The notes: generated from the sequence alone by a model not told the origin. Positions 9,326 to 18,641 are shown, numbered from the stretch's first letter. The stretch: DNA of 64,000 nucleotides from Chryseobacterium sp. Leaf201 (GCF_001421435.1 NZ_LMKA01000101.1:1-64000); one strand, 5' to 3'. Program-made: numbers and translations.

Positions 9326-10033
9326 ATGATAGATAAAAGAGTAAAAAATGCAAAGGAAGCCATCGCTGGAATTACGGATGGAATGACGCTGATGTTAGGC
9401 GGGTTCGGACTTTGCGGTATCCCTGAAAATTCAATTAATGCTTTGGTAGAGAGTGATGTAAAAGATCTTACCTGTATTTCAAACAATGCAGGAGTGGATG
9501 ATTTCGGCTTGGGATTACTGCTTCATAAAAGACAGATTAAAAAAATGATCTCTTCTTATGTAGGCGAAAATGCGGAGTTTGAAAGACAGATGCTTTCCGG
9601 TGAACTGGAAGTGGAACTGACCCCACAGGGAACCCTGGCGGAAAAATGCAGGGCGGCACAGGCAGGAATTCCGGCCTTTTATACACCAGCCGGTTTCGGG
9701 ACAGAAGTGGCAGAAGGCAAAGAAGTAAAAGATTTCGACGGTAAGCCGCATATCCTTGAACATGCATTCAAAGCAGACTATTCCATTGTGAAAGCCTGGA
9801 AAGGCGACCATGCCGGAAACCTTATTTTCAAAGGATCAGCAAGAAATTTCAATCATCCCATGGCAGGTGCCGGGAACATCACCATTGCCGAAGTGGAAGA
9901 ACTGGTAGAGCCGGGAGAATTGGATCCCAATCAGATTCACATTCCAGGAATTATGATCCAGAGGATTTTCCAGGGTGAGAAATTTGAAAAAAGAATTGAA
10001 CAGCGCACGGTACGAAAGAAGGATAGAATCTGA
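9326..10033 (+). CDS. scoA: Succinyl-CoA:3-ketoacid CoA-transferase subunit A
   Basis: One half of 3-oxoacid CoA-transferase (SCOT), which moves CoA from succinyl-CoA to acetoacetate in ketone-body and short-chain acid metabolism in the cytoplasm. The subunit A hallmarks are [11 protein letters not shown] near residue 27, [28 protein letters not shown] and the late [20 protein letters not shown]. The length (235) is normal. It pairs with the subunit B gene 205 bases downstream; that gap is unusually wide for these two genes, which commonly abut. Confidence 0.95.
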   Translation: MIDKRVKNAKEAIAGITDGMTLMLGGFGLCGIPENSINALVESDVKDLTCISNNAGVDDFGLGLLLHKRQIKKMISSYVGENAEFERQMLSGELEVELTPQGTLAEKCRAAQAGIPAFYTPAGFGTEVAEGKEVKDFDGKPHILEHAFKADYSIVKAWKGDHAGNLIFKGSARNFNHPMAGAGNITIAEVEELVEPGELDPNQIHIPGIMIQRIFQGEKFEKRIEQRTVRKKDRI

Positions 10034-10238
10034 GAATAATTCAGTTTTAAATGGCTCTGTTAAAATGGAAACCAGATAAATGTGACGGAGTTTCTGTCAG
10101 GCCAATGACAAATACACTCAGAATAATTTTTAATTGAAAGGTTCATTTAAACTGACGGAATTAACAGATTATCTCCAAAAATAAAAAGACAGCAGCAGTT
10201 TTCGGATTGCCGCATCATCAAATTTTCAAATTAAAAGT

Positions 10239-10892
10239 ATGTTAAGTAAAGAAGATATAGCAAAACGTATTTCCAGAGAAGTTAAAGACGGATATTACGT
10301 AAACTTAGGAATCGGGATTCCTACTTTGGTCGCCAATTATGTTCCGGACAATCTTTCCGTAGAATTCCAGAGTGAAAACGGAGTTCTGGGAATGGGGCCT
10401 TTCCCTTTTGAAGGACAGGAAGATGCAGATGTCATCAACGCCGGAAAACAGACCATTACCATCCTGCCGGGAGGTTCATTTTTTGATTCCGCCTTCAGTT
10501 TCGGGATGATCCGCAGCCAGAAGGTAGATCTTACGATCCTCGGAGCCATGGAAGTTTCAGAAAACGGAGACATCGCCAACTGGAAAATCCCCGGAAAAAT
10601 GGTCAAAGGAATGGGCGGCGCCATGGATCTTGTGGCTTCAGCAGAAAATATCATTGTTGCCATGATGCATGTTAATAAAGCCGGAGAAAGCAAAATCCTT
10701 AAGAAATGTACGCTTCCCTTAACCGGAATCAACTGTGTTAAAAAAGTAGTTACCGAATTAGCCGTTTTGGATGTTACACCGGCAGGTTTCAGGCTTGTGG
10801 AACGGGCACCCGGCGTTTCAGTGGAACACATTATAAAATCTACGGAAGCAGACCTGATTATTGAAGGCGAAATTCCTGAAATGCAGTTTTAA
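10239..10892 (+). CDS. scoB: Succinyl-CoA:3-ketoacid CoA-transferase subunit B
   Basis: Second SCOT subunit; it carries the catalytic glutamate that forms the enzyme-CoA thioester, seen here as Glu46 in SENGVLGMGPFP. Other family blocks: GYYVNLGIGIPT, GGSFFDSAFSFGMIR, MKGMGGAMDL-like segment (VKGMGGAMDLV) and PLTGINCVKKVVTELAV. Length 217 is standard. It is followed directly by a terminator, so scoA-scoB form a two-gene unit unless a separate promoter lies in the 205-base gap. Confidence 0.95.
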   Translation: MLSKEDIAKRISREVKDGYYVNLGIGIPTLVANYVPDNLSVEFQSENGVLGMGPFPFEGQEDADVINAGKQTITILPGGSFFDSAFSFGMIRSQKVDLTILGAMEVSENGDIANWKIPGKMVKGMGGAMDLVASAENIIVAMMHVNKAGESKILKKCTLPLTGINCVKKVVTELAVLDVTPAGFRLVERAPGVSVEHIIKSTEADLIIEGEIPEMQF

Positions 10893-10898
10893 ATAAAT

Positions 10899-10932
10899 GA
10901 AACCTTGTCAGTTTACCGACAAGGTTTTTTTT
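10899..10932 (+). terminator. Terminator after scoB
   Basis: AAACCTTGTC, 8-base loop, GACAAGGTTT followed by T's. Confidence 0.9.
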
Positions 10933-10959
10933 ATGCTTTTATTTTAAGATAAAAGAAAG

Positions 10960-11784
10960 TTACTTTCTATCCTGCGCCCCGAAAACCTTCTGCAGAATAC
11001 TGGTCGTTCTCATCGCTGGGGAATTTCTGATTCCGCTTTCTTTCTGGGCAACCATTTTAAAAACTCCGTTAATGGTTTCAGTCGTTACATATTCATTAAG
11101 ATCAGTCGTCACGGCCTGTCCTGTAAAAGTATTGTATTTTGAAATTAAATTAGACCATACTTTGTCTGCACCTACTTTTCCCAGTGATGCTTTTACTTTC
11201 GGCTGAAAAGCAGTAAATAATTGGCTTTGGGTTTTTCCCTGTAAATAGTTCGTAGCCGCATTATCGCTTCCCAGCAGGATATTTTTAGCATCCGTAATGG
11301 TCATTGACGTAATAGCTTTGGTAAAGATCGGAGCAGCTTCTGTTACCGCATCTTCCGCGGCTCTGTTCAATAATTTGACTCCCTGATCTGCGAGGCTTCC
11401 CAAACCGATCGAACGTAATGTAGTGTCTATTTTCCTGAGTTTTTCAGGCATTAAAATTTTCACAGCTTCATTCTTCAGGAAACCGTCAGTCACACCCAGT
11501 TTTTTCACACCTTCCGTCACGCCGAGGCTTAAAGCCTGTTTGAGTCCTGAAGAAATCTGAGTTGAAGTCAGGCTGCCGGGATTAACCGGAGAATTTATTC
11601 CCGAAGTATTCTGAGTGGTTGTTGTCGTTGTAGAAGTGCCGGAACTTGTTGTTGTTTTTACCGGAGCATTCAGGTCAATTCCTGTTCTGTCTTTTACCGT
11701 AGATTTAATTACATCGAAAATCTGTGCCTGCGCAGAAACTGAAAACAGGAGTATGGCTGCCAATCCAATCGTTTTTCTCATCAT
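10960..11784 (-). CDS. Exported DUF4197-family protein
   Basis: Exported protein of unknown function: signal peptide (KTIGLAAILLFSVSAQAQ), a low-complexity Ser/Thr-rich linker at about residues 42-65, then an alpha-helical DUF4197 domain (about 75-274) with the family segments LGVTEGVKKLGVTDGFLKN and NRAAEDAVTEAAPIFTKAI. Either of two adjacent methionines may be the start. It is convergent with scoB and divergent from the hexosaminidase. The shared upstream region has a TAATAAG/CTTATTA inverted repeat at 11816-11835, a possible operator. DUF4197 proteins are periplasmic or outer-membrane associated in Proteobacteria and Bacteroidota; no activity is assigned. Confidence 0.85.
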   Translation of the reverse strand: MMRKTIGLAAILLFSVSAQAQIFDVIKSTVKDRTGIDLNAPVKTTTSSGTSTTTTTTQNTSGINSPVNPGSLTSTQISSGLKQALSLGVTEGVKKLGVTDGFLKNEAVKILMPEKLRKIDTTLRSIGLGSLADQGVKLLNRAAEDAVTEAAPIFTKAITSMTITDAKNILLGSDNAATNYLQGKTQSQLFTAFQPKVKASLGKVGADKVWSNLISKYNTFTGQAVTTDLNEYVTTETINGVFKMVAQKESGIRNSPAMRTTSILQKVFGAQDRK

Positions 11785-11880
11785 TTACTTTTACAGGATT
11801 AGATGTTTTATTTTTTAATAAGTTAAAGCTTATTAAGTTTTCGGAAAATAATTATCTTAGCCCAAACCTAATCCAGTACG

Positions 11881-14142
11881 ATGATACGCTCAATTTTATT
11901 ATTTTTTATACTTTTTTCAAATGCATTTTTTTCCCAGCATCGTTTAAATTTAATTCCTTATCCACAAAAAGTGGAATTTTTAAAGGGAGAATTCAGCATT
12001 CCTGAAAATTTTAAACTGGATGAAAACCTTCCGAAACAGGAAACCGAATATTTCAAAAAACGGCTTGGATCTTCATTTATATTCAGTTACGGCAAAAAAG
12101 ATGAAGGCGTTCATCTGGTAAATTCATTATTTCCGGCTCCGTCAAAAGAAGACCTGCAAAAAAAAGAAAAATATTCAATAGAGATCTCATCAGGAGGAAT
12201 CATTATATGGTCCAATACGAAAGAGGGATATTTCCGAGCCCTTCAGACCGTCATACAGCTGATGGAACAGTATAAGGCCGGTAAAAAAATTCCGGCCATG
12301 AAGATTGAGGATGAACCCAGGTTTGCATGGAGGGGAATGCATCTTGATGTCTGCCGTCATTTTTTCACTGTTGAAGAAGTAAAACAATACATTGATTATC
12401 TGGCCATGTACAAGCTCAATACATTTCACTGGCACTTAACTGATGACCAGGGCTGGAGGATTGAGATCAAAAAATATCCGAAACTCACACAGACCGGTTC
12501 AAAACGTAAAGAATCCATGATCGGGGCTTATGTTGACGATACCTATGACGGAAAACCGTACGGACCATTTTTTTATACACAGGAGCAGATCAAAGAAGTG
12601 GTAAAATACGCTCGGGAAAGACATATTACCGTCGTTCCGGAGATCGAAATGCCCGGCCACGCACTGGCTGCTTTATCAGCATATCCTGAACTGGCCTGTA
12701 CCAAAGGGCCTTTTGAACCGGCTGCGAAATGGGGCGTTTTTGATGATGTGTTCTGTCCGAAAGAAGAAACATTTACATTTTTAGAAAATGTACTCGCTGA
12801 AGTAATGGTGCTTTTCCCGTCACAATATATTCACATCGGTGGTGACGAATGTCCTAAAACAAGATGGAAAGAATGTGCACACTGCCAGGCTTTAATTAAA
12901 AAACACAACCTCAAAGATGAGCATGGCTTACAAAGCTATTTTATCCACAGGGTTGAAAAATATGTAAACAGCAAAGGCCGGAAAATCATCGGTTGGGATG
13001 AAATTCTGGAAGGCGGATTGGCCCCGAATGCAGCTGTTATGAGCTGGACCGGGATCAAAGGTGGGGTAGAAGCTGCCAAATCAAATCATTTTGCGGTGAT
13101 GACTCCGGGTTCTTATTGCTACTTCGATCACTATCAGGGCGATCCGCAGACAGAGCCCAATGCTTTCGGAGGTTTTACGCCTTTGGATAAAGTGTATTCT
13201 TACCATCCGGTTCCTGAAGAACTGAATGCAGAGCAGTCGAAATATATTCTGGGTGTCCAGGCTAATTTATGGACAGAATATATCCTTGATTTTAAGCAGG
13301 TTCAGTACATGATTTTCCCAAGGTTGTTTGCACTTTCGGAAGTGGGTTGGGGAACTTCGAAACCGGAAAATTATAAGGAATTTGAAAACAGAGTAGTGCA
13401 GCATTTTAAAATTTTAGATAAAATGAACATTAACTACGCCAAAAGTATTTACAATATTTCCGGAAAAGTAATTCCTGATCCTAAGGGTGTTTCTTACGAA
13501 CTTTCAACATCGCAGAATCCGGACGGAATTAAATTTACGATTGACGGAAGCGAACCAAAACCAAACTCGCCAACCTATCAGAATCCGATACCGGTTTCAA
13601 AAGCACTGACTGTAAAATCTGCTTATTTTGAACATGGAGAATTGAAATCTGCCGTTTCTTCTCAGGATTTTTCTACCTCAAAAACAACCGGCAAAAAGAT
13701 CACTTTAGAACATCAGCCCGGTGAAAATTATGCTTTTGGCGGCGCATTTACTTTAGTTGACGGGATTATCGGAAATGTAAAACAATTGGGGAAAACCTGG
13801 TTAGGCTTTCAGGGAACAGATGTTGTGGCAACCATTGACTTCGGACAGAATACACAATTTTCAGAAGTGTATTTCAATACGCTGGACAATAAGGGAAGCT
13901 GGATCCATCTGGCAAAATCTGCGCAGATCTTTATTTCTGATGATAATAAAAATTTTAAGTTGATCAAAGAAATTGGAAAAGAGGAAATTCAAAGTTCAAA
14001 AGGAAAACTCAATCTTAAAGTCGGAAATCAAAACTCAAAATATATCAGAATCAAAATAGAAAATGCAGGGGTTATTCCGGCAGGAAATCCGGGAGCCGAC
14101 TCAAAAGCATGGCTGTTTGTGGACGAAATCGGAGCAAAATAA
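11881..14142 (+). CDS. Exported beta-N-acetylhexosaminidase, GH20
   Basis: Removes terminal beta-linked GlcNAc/GalNAc by substrate-assisted catalysis. Order: signal peptide (1-18), GH20b N-terminal domain (about 20-140), catalytic barrel (about 145-500) with FAWRGMHLDVCRHF, HWHLTDDQGWRIEI and the catalytic pair Asp322-Glu323 in HIGGDECPKTRW, a chitobiase-type C-terminal module (about 535-590, FTIDGSEPKPNSPTY) and an F5/8-type carbohydrate-binding-like domain (about 600-753). No T9SS tail, so probably periplasmic or outer-membrane linked. It stands 60 bases before glycosylasparaginase, and with the beta-mannosidase downstream fits N-glycan core breakdown. Confidence 0.95.
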   Translation: MIRSILLFFILFSNAFFSQHRLNLIPYPQKVEFLKGEFSIPENFKLDENLPKQETEYFKKRLGSSFIFSYGKKDEGVHLVNSLFPAPSKEDLQKKEKYSIEISSGGIIIWSNTKEGYFRALQTVIQLMEQYKAGKKIPAMKIEDEPRFAWRGMHLDVCRHFFTVEEVKQYIDYLAMYKLNTFHWHLTDDQGWRIEIKKYPKLTQTGSKRKESMIGAYVDDTYDGKPYGPFFYTQEQIKEVVKYARERHITVVPEIEMPGHALAALSAYPELACTKGPFEPAAKWGVFDDVFCPKEETFTFLENVLAEVMVLFPSQYIHIGGDECPKTRWKECAHCQALIKKHNLKDEHGLQSYFIHRVEKYVNSKGRKIIGWDEILEGGLAPNAAVMSWTGIKGGVEAAKSNHFAVMTPGSYCYFDHYQGDPQTEPNAFGGFTPLDKVYSYHPVPEELNAEQSKYILGVQANLWTEYILDFKQVQYMIFPRLFALSEVGWGTSKPENYKEFENRVVQHFKILDKMNINYAKSIYNISGKVIPDPKGVSYELSTSQNPDGIKFTIDGSEPKPNSPTYQNPIPVSKALTVKSAYFEHGELKSAVSSQDFSTSKTTGKKITLEHQPGENYAFGGAFTLVDGIIGNVKQLGKTWLGFQGTDVVATIDFGQNTQFSEVYFNTLDNKGSWIHLAKSAQIFISDDNKNFKLIKEIGKEEIQSSKGKLNLKVGNQNSKYIRIKIENAGVIPAGNPGADSKAWLFVDEIGAK

Positions 14143-14202
14143 ACTTCACGTTTAATCATTGCATAAATAAACTGTTTAAAACAATAATCTAAACTTAAAA
14201 AA

Positions 14203-15195
14203 ATGTCTTCAAGAAGAAAATTTATAAAAACAACCGGGATATTGTCATCTGCACTCCTTTTAAACCCTCTGGACCTGATCGCTAAAAACAGTCCTCAGCA
14301 TAATGCAGTTATCAATAAGCCCATCGTTCTTTCTACCTGGGATTTCGGATTGCGGGCTAATGAAGAAGCGTGGACCATTCTGGGAAAAGGCGGGAGAGCT
14401 TTGGATGCCGTTGAAAAAGGAGTCCGTTTGGTAGAGCTGGACCCGACTGAAAGAAGCGTCGGGTATGGCGGACGTCCCGACAGAGACGGCAGAGTGACGC
14501 TGGATGCCTGCATTATGGATGAAAATTACAATATCGGTTCGGTAGCCAGTCTGGAAAATATTAAGAACCCGATTTCCGTGGCGAGAGCCGTGATGGAAAA
14601 AACGCCTCATGTTATGCTCGTAGGCGACGGTGCTTTGCAGTTTGCCCTTTCACAGGGCTTTAAAAAAGAAAACCTTCTGACACCGGAATCTGAAAAAGAG
14701 TGGAAAGAGTGGCTGAAAGACAGCAAATACAAACCTATTGTAAACATTGAAAATCATGATACCATCGGGATGATAGCCCTGGATGCACAGGGGAACCTTT
14801 CCGGAGCCTGTACCACGAGTGGAATGGCTTTTAAAATGCATGGAAGGGTAGGTGACTCACCGATTATCGGAGCCGGGTTATTTGTTGATAATGAGGTAGG
14901 TGCAGCCACTGCAACCGGTCATGGCGAGGAAGTGATCCGGATGGTGGGAACCCATCTGGTGGTGGAACTGATGAGGCAGGGTAGACATCCGCAGCAGGCC
15001 TGTAAAGAAGCTGTGGAAAGGATTGTAAGGATTACCAAAACAAGAAATAAAAACCTGAAAGATATCCAGGTCGGTTTTATTGCCATCAATAAAAAAGGGG
15101 AATACGGTTCATACTGTATTCAGGACGGATTTAACTTTGCCGTACATGACCGGAAAGGAAACCGGCTGGAAAAACCTGAATTTGCACTGAAATAA
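14203..15195 (+). CDS. Glycosylasparaginase (N4-(beta-N-acetylglucosaminyl)-L-asparaginase)
   Basis: N-terminal nucleophile hydrolase that splits the GlcNAc-Asn bond left after peptide and glycan digestion; the enzyme was characterised from the relative Elizabethkingia meningoseptica. The protein matures by autocleavage before the catalytic Thr187 in ENHDTIGMI; the downstream GACTTSGMAFKMHGRVGDSP and GLFVDNEVGAATATGHGEE are the substrate-pocket blocks. The N-terminus has a Tat-type twin-arginine signal (SRRKFIK, then a hydrophobic stretch), implying folded export to the periplasm. It is probably co-transcribed with the GH20 gene. Confidence 0.95.
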   Translation: MSSRRKFIKTTGILSSALLLNPLDLIAKNSPQHNAVINKPIVLSTWDFGLRANEEAWTILGKGGRALDAVEKGVRLVELDPTERSVGYGGRPDRDGRVTLDACIMDENYNIGSVASLENIKNPISVARAVMEKTPHVMLVGDGALQFALSQGFKKENLLTPESEKEWKEWLKDSKYKPIVNIENHDTIGMIALDAQGNLSGACTTSGMAFKMHGRVGDSPIIGAGLFVDNEVGAATATGHGEEVIRMVGTHLVVELMRQGRHPQQACKEAVERIVRITKTRNKNLKDIQVGFIAINKKGEYGSYCIQDGFNFAVHDRKGNRLEKPEFALK

Positions 15196-15247
15196 TTAGC
15201 AATTAGCAATAAGCAATTAGCAATAAGCAATTAGCAATAAGCAATAA
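15195..15247 (+). repeat. Short-period AT-rich direct repeat (ATTAGCAATAAGC type)
   Basis: ATTAGCA and AATAAGCA units alternate for about 50 bases directly from the glycosylasparaginase stop codon. It is followed at once by a second, unrelated tandem repeat. Confidence 0.85.
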
Positions 15248-15252
15248 TTTTT

Positions 15253-15293
15253 CCTAAACCCTAAACCCTAAACCCTAAACCCTAAACCCTAAA
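15253..15293 (+). repeat. Telomere-like tandem heptamer (CCCTAAA), six units
   Basis: Five complete CCCTAAA units preceded by a CCTAAA unit, ending 5 bases before the cutC start codon. The motif equals the plant-type telomere repeat but here is an ordinary chromosomal microsatellite in a gene leader. Confidence 0.9.
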
Positions 15294-15298
15294 TTCAA

Positions 15299-15961
15299 AT
15301 GTCAAAAATAGAAATCGCCTGCTTCAACCCGGAATCTGCCATGATTGCCTTTGAAAACGGTGCCGACAGGATAGAACTCTGCGCCGGATTAGCCGAAGGC
15401 GGAACAACGCCTGATTTTGAAACCGTTAAACAGCTCCGGGCAAAAATAAACATTCTGGTTTTTGTGATGATCCGGCCCCGTGGCGGTGACTTTACCTATT
15501 CTGATACCGAATTTAAACAGATGAAAAATGATCTTACCCAGTTAAAGTCTTTACAGGTGGACGGTTTCGTATTCGGGATTTTAGACGAAAATGATGAGGT
15601 GAACTTGGAACAGAATAAAGAGCTTGTTGAACTGGCAAAACCTTATCCGTGTACGTTTCACCGGGCCTTTGACCGGGCAAAAGATTTGGAAAATTCTTTG
15701 GAAAAAGTCATTGAATGCGGCTTTACAACCATCCTTACCTCCGGACAGAAACCCAATGTTTCGGAAGGAAAAGAAAACCTGAAAAAGCTGGTCGCGCAAT
15801 CCGATGGAAGAATAGAAATCCTGGTCGGCGGCGGCCTCCGTTCAACCAATATTGAAGAAATCAGGGATTTTACCAAAGCTGAATATTTCCATTCTTCGGC
15901 AATTACCGATGGAGGTGCTTTCGCAAATGCGGATGAGGTTATTGCTTTGAAGAACGGATAA
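15299..15961 (+). CDS. cutC: CutC-family TIM-barrel protein
   Basis: Cytoplasmic TIM-barrel protein of the CutC family, named for copper homeostasis in E. coli although its real activity is unsettled. Family blocks: EIACFNPESAMIAFENGADRIELCAGL at the start (seen from residue 4), FVMIRPRGGDFTYSD, VDGFVFGILDENDEVN, CTFHRAFDRAKD and ILTSGQKPNVSEGKENL, ending GGGLRSTNIEEI. The length (220) is normal. It lies inside an N-glycan-degrading gene group, hinting at a carbohydrate-related role. Its leader is made of two tandem repeats, so repeat number could alter spacing to any upstream promoter. Confidence 0.9.
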   Translation: MSKIEIACFNPESAMIAFENGADRIELCAGLAEGGTTPDFETVKQLRAKINILVFVMIRPRGGDFTYSDTEFKQMKNDLTQLKSLQVDGFVFGILDENDEVNLEQNKELVELAKPYPCTFHRAFDRAKDLENSLEKVIECGFTTILTSGQKPNVSEGKENLKKLVAQSDGRIEILVGGGLRSTNIEEIRDFTKAEYFHSSAITDGGAFANADEVIALKNG

Positions 15962-16151
15962 TATTTCTCATAATTCAACAGTGTACTTGTCATTCACTGA
16001 CTAAACGTCTGCGAAAGAAGTTCAAAGTGGAGTAAAGAATTTCAGCTTAATATTCTTAAAGGCTTAACTTTAATCTTAACGGTTTAAATAATAATTTAGA
16101 TTCTTCCTTCGTCAGAATGACAAACTGAACGTTAATTTAATTAATCTATTA

Positions 16152-18641
16152 ATGAACAAAACTATATTTTTTGCTTTCCTTTTCATTCAGATATCAATCA
16201 ATGCACAGTTTTCAGAGCGGAGTCTGTCCTCTGAAAAATGGTGGTTCAAAAATGCGGAAGAAAACTCCTGGCTCACCGCCACAGTGCCGGGAACGGTTCA
16301 TTTGGATTTGATGAATAACCAACTCATTCCTGATTCTTACAAGGACGAAAATGAGAAAAAAATGCAGTGGATAGAGAATGAAGACTGGGATTATCAGGCT
16401 TCATTTGAAATTTCAACGAAAGAACTGGAAAATCAAAATATCGATCTGGTTTTTAATGGGCTGGACACGTTCTCTGAAATTTACCTGAACGGAAAACGGT
16501 TGAAGAAAACGGATAATATGTTCAGGAAATGGGAAATTCCGGTTAAGCAGGATTTAAAACCTGGAGATAATGTAGTACAGATTAAATTCAGGTCTTCGGT
16601 AACTGTCGGAAAAGAGCTGGCGAAAAAAGTTCCGTTCACGATGCCGGAATCGCCACGAAGTTTTGTCAGGAAAGCACAGTACCAATTCGGATGGGATTGG
16701 GGACCGAGATTGGTGACAGCCGGAATCTGGAAAGATGTACAGCTGAATTTCTGGAACCGCGCCAAAATAGAAAATGTAAGAATAGAGCAGAAGGCAATAA
16801 CCGGGAAACAGGCAGAATTAAGCATCCACACTGAAATTTTTACACAGGAAGCCGGAAAGTACAGCGTTGCAGTAAACGGCAATGTTCAGAATATTTCTTT
16901 AAAACAAGGAAAAAACAAAATTTCAATCCCTTATCAGATTAAGAACCCTAAACTCTGGCAGCCCAATGGCTGGGGTGAGCCGAATTTATACGACTTGAAA
17001 ATTTCCTTACGTAAAGATTCAGAAATTCTTGCAGATAAAGTGGAACGGATTGGCTTAAGAACCATCGAATTAATTCAGGAAAAAGATGCAAAAGGAAAAT
17101 CTTTTTACTTTAAAGTCAATGGCAAACCTTTGTATGCAAAAGGAACCAACTGGATTCCGTCCGACAGTTTTACCCCAAGAATCACGAAAGAAAAATACCG
17201 TAAGCTTATTGAAGACTGCAAAGAAGCCAATATGAATATGATCCGTGTGTGGGGCGGCGGTATTTACGAAGATGAAGAATTTTACAAAGCTTGCGATGAA
17301 AACGGGATTCTCATCTGGCAGGATTTCATGTTTGCAGGCAGTTTTTATCCGTCCGATGAAGATTTTCTCAACAATGTAAAAGCGGAAGTTAAAGACCAGG
17401 TAAACCGGCTTCAGAACCATGCATCCATCGCTTTGTGGTGTGGTAACAATGAAATTGATGAAGCCATTGTCAACTGGGGCTACCAGAAGCAGTTCAAATA
17501 TTCCAGAGAAGATTCATTACAGGTCTGGAAAGATTACAAAAAGCTTTTTCATGAAGTAATTCCCAATGTCATTGATGAAGCAGCCGGAAAAAATCAGGCA
17601 ATTTACTGGCCGAGTTCGCCGTCAATCGGCTGGGGTCATAAAGAAAGCTTATCCGAAGGCGATTCTCATTATTGGGGCGTCTGGTGGGGCGAGCAGCCGT
17701 TTGAAATTTACAATGAAAAAGTTCCGAGATTTGCTTCAGAATACGGTTTTCAGGGAATGCCCAGTCTGGAAGCTGTAAAATCTATGTTTTCAGGAAAACC
17801 GGATTTAAGTCTGGAAAATCCAACCATAAAAGCACATGAAAAAAATGCCCGCGGCTTTCATATTATTGATGAATACATGAAGCGCGATTATACCGTGCCG
17901 AAAGATTTTGTGAAATACAATTATGTATCGCAGCTGCTCCAGGCCCGCGGAATGCGGATGGCCATTGAAGCGCACCGCCGCGCGAAACCCTACAATATGG
18001 GGACTTTGTACTGGCAGCTGAATGACTGCTGGCCTGTGATTTCGTGGTCATCGATTGATTATCTGGGAAACTGGAAAGCATTGCATTACGAGATTAAGAG
18101 AAGTTTTGAAAATCAGGTGGTTTTAACCGAAGAGAAAGACGGGATGCTGAATTTTTACGGAATTAATGATGATTTCAGAAAGATTAATGATGTCTATGTA
18201 CATTTCGATATTATTAAATTCAATGGAGAAAAGTTAGGTTCAGCAGGAACTGCAGATGACAAAGCTTTAAATGATAACGGGATCGTGAAGTTTGATCCGT
18301 TTTCACTCGAGGAAACCATCGGAGATTCAGACAGGAATGAAATTTTCCTCGATATTTCCTTTAAAGATAAAAATCAAAAAACCATTGCCCGAAATACCCA
18401 TTTCTTTGCAAAACCGAAAGATTTAAAACTTACAAAACCCAATCTCAAAATAAAGAAAATCTCTTACACGGAAATCGAAATTTCCACCGATGTCCTGGCG
18501 AAAGATGTTTATCTGATGGGAGATGTGCATTTCAGCGATAATTTTTTTGATTTGCTTCCGAAAACATCAAAAAGGATTATCCTTTCAAAACCTCTGGAAA
18601 AAGTTGAGGTAATGAGTCTTTGGGACACGATGAATGAATAA
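16152..18641 (+). CDS. Exported beta-mannosidase, GH2
   Basis: Removes the beta-linked mannose of the N-glycan core or of mannans. Signal peptide (MNKTIFFAFLFIQISINAQ), then the GH2 sugar-binding domain (about 20-190; VPGTVHLDLM), immunoglobulin-like domain (about 200-300), and the catalytic barrel (about 305-640) with RVWGGGIYEDEEFY, acid/base Glu434 in WCGNNEIDE and nucleophile Glu530 in FASEYGFQGMPS. Remaining residues form C-terminal beta-sandwich domains. The length (829) suits the lysosomal-type beta-mannosidase family. The start at 16152 follows directly from the signal peptide. Related AT-rich spacers flank the gene on both sides. Confidence 0.94.
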   Translation: MNKTIFFAFLFIQISINAQFSERSLSSEKWWFKNAEENSWLTATVPGTVHLDLMNNQLIPDSYKDENEKKMQWIENEDWDYQASFEISTKELENQNIDLVFNGLDTFSEIYLNGKRLKKTDNMFRKWEIPVKQDLKPGDNVVQIKFRSSVTVGKELAKKVPFTMPESPRSFVRKAQYQFGWDWGPRLVTAGIWKDVQLNFWNRAKIENVRIEQKAITGKQAELSIHTEIFTQEAGKYSVAVNGNVQNISLKQGKNKISIPYQIKNPKLWQPNGWGEPNLYDLKISLRKDSEILADKVERIGLRTIELIQEKDAKGKSFYFKVNGKPLYAKGTNWIPSDSFTPRITKEKYRKLIEDCKEANMNMIRVWGGGIYEDEEFYKACDENGILIWQDFMFAGSFYPSDEDFLNNVKAEVKDQVNRLQNHASIALWCGNNEIDEAIVNWGYQKQFKYSREDSLQVWKDYKKLFHEVIPNVIDEAAGKNQAIYWPSSPSIGWGHKESLSEGDSHYWGVWWGEQPFEIYNEKVPRFASEYGFQGMPSLEAVKSMFSGKPDLSLENPTIKAHEKNARGFHIIDEYMKRDYTVPKDFVKYNYVSQLLQARGMRMAIEAHRRAKPYNMGTLYWQLNDCWPVISWSSIDYLGNWKALHYEIKRSFENQVVLTEEKDGMLNFYGINDDFRKINDVYVHFDIIKFNGEKLGSAGTADDKALNDNGIVKFDPFSLEETIGDSDRNEIFLDISFKDKNQKTIARNTHFFAKPKDLKLTKPNLKIKKISYTEIEISTDVLAKDVYLMGDVHFSDNFFDLLPKTSKRIILSKPLEKVEVMSLWDTMNE

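Noticed and set aside
10337-10831. 164-residue open frame antisense to scoB
   Set aside because: Fully inside a well-supported gene, with no signal, promoter or protein family character.
15253-15293. A real telomere or linear chromosome end
   Set aside because: Only six units, in the middle of a gene group with normal genes on both sides, and no terminal hairpin or telomere-related gene.
15195-15293. CRISPR array
   Set aside because: Units of 7-14 bases without spacers, and no cas genes.
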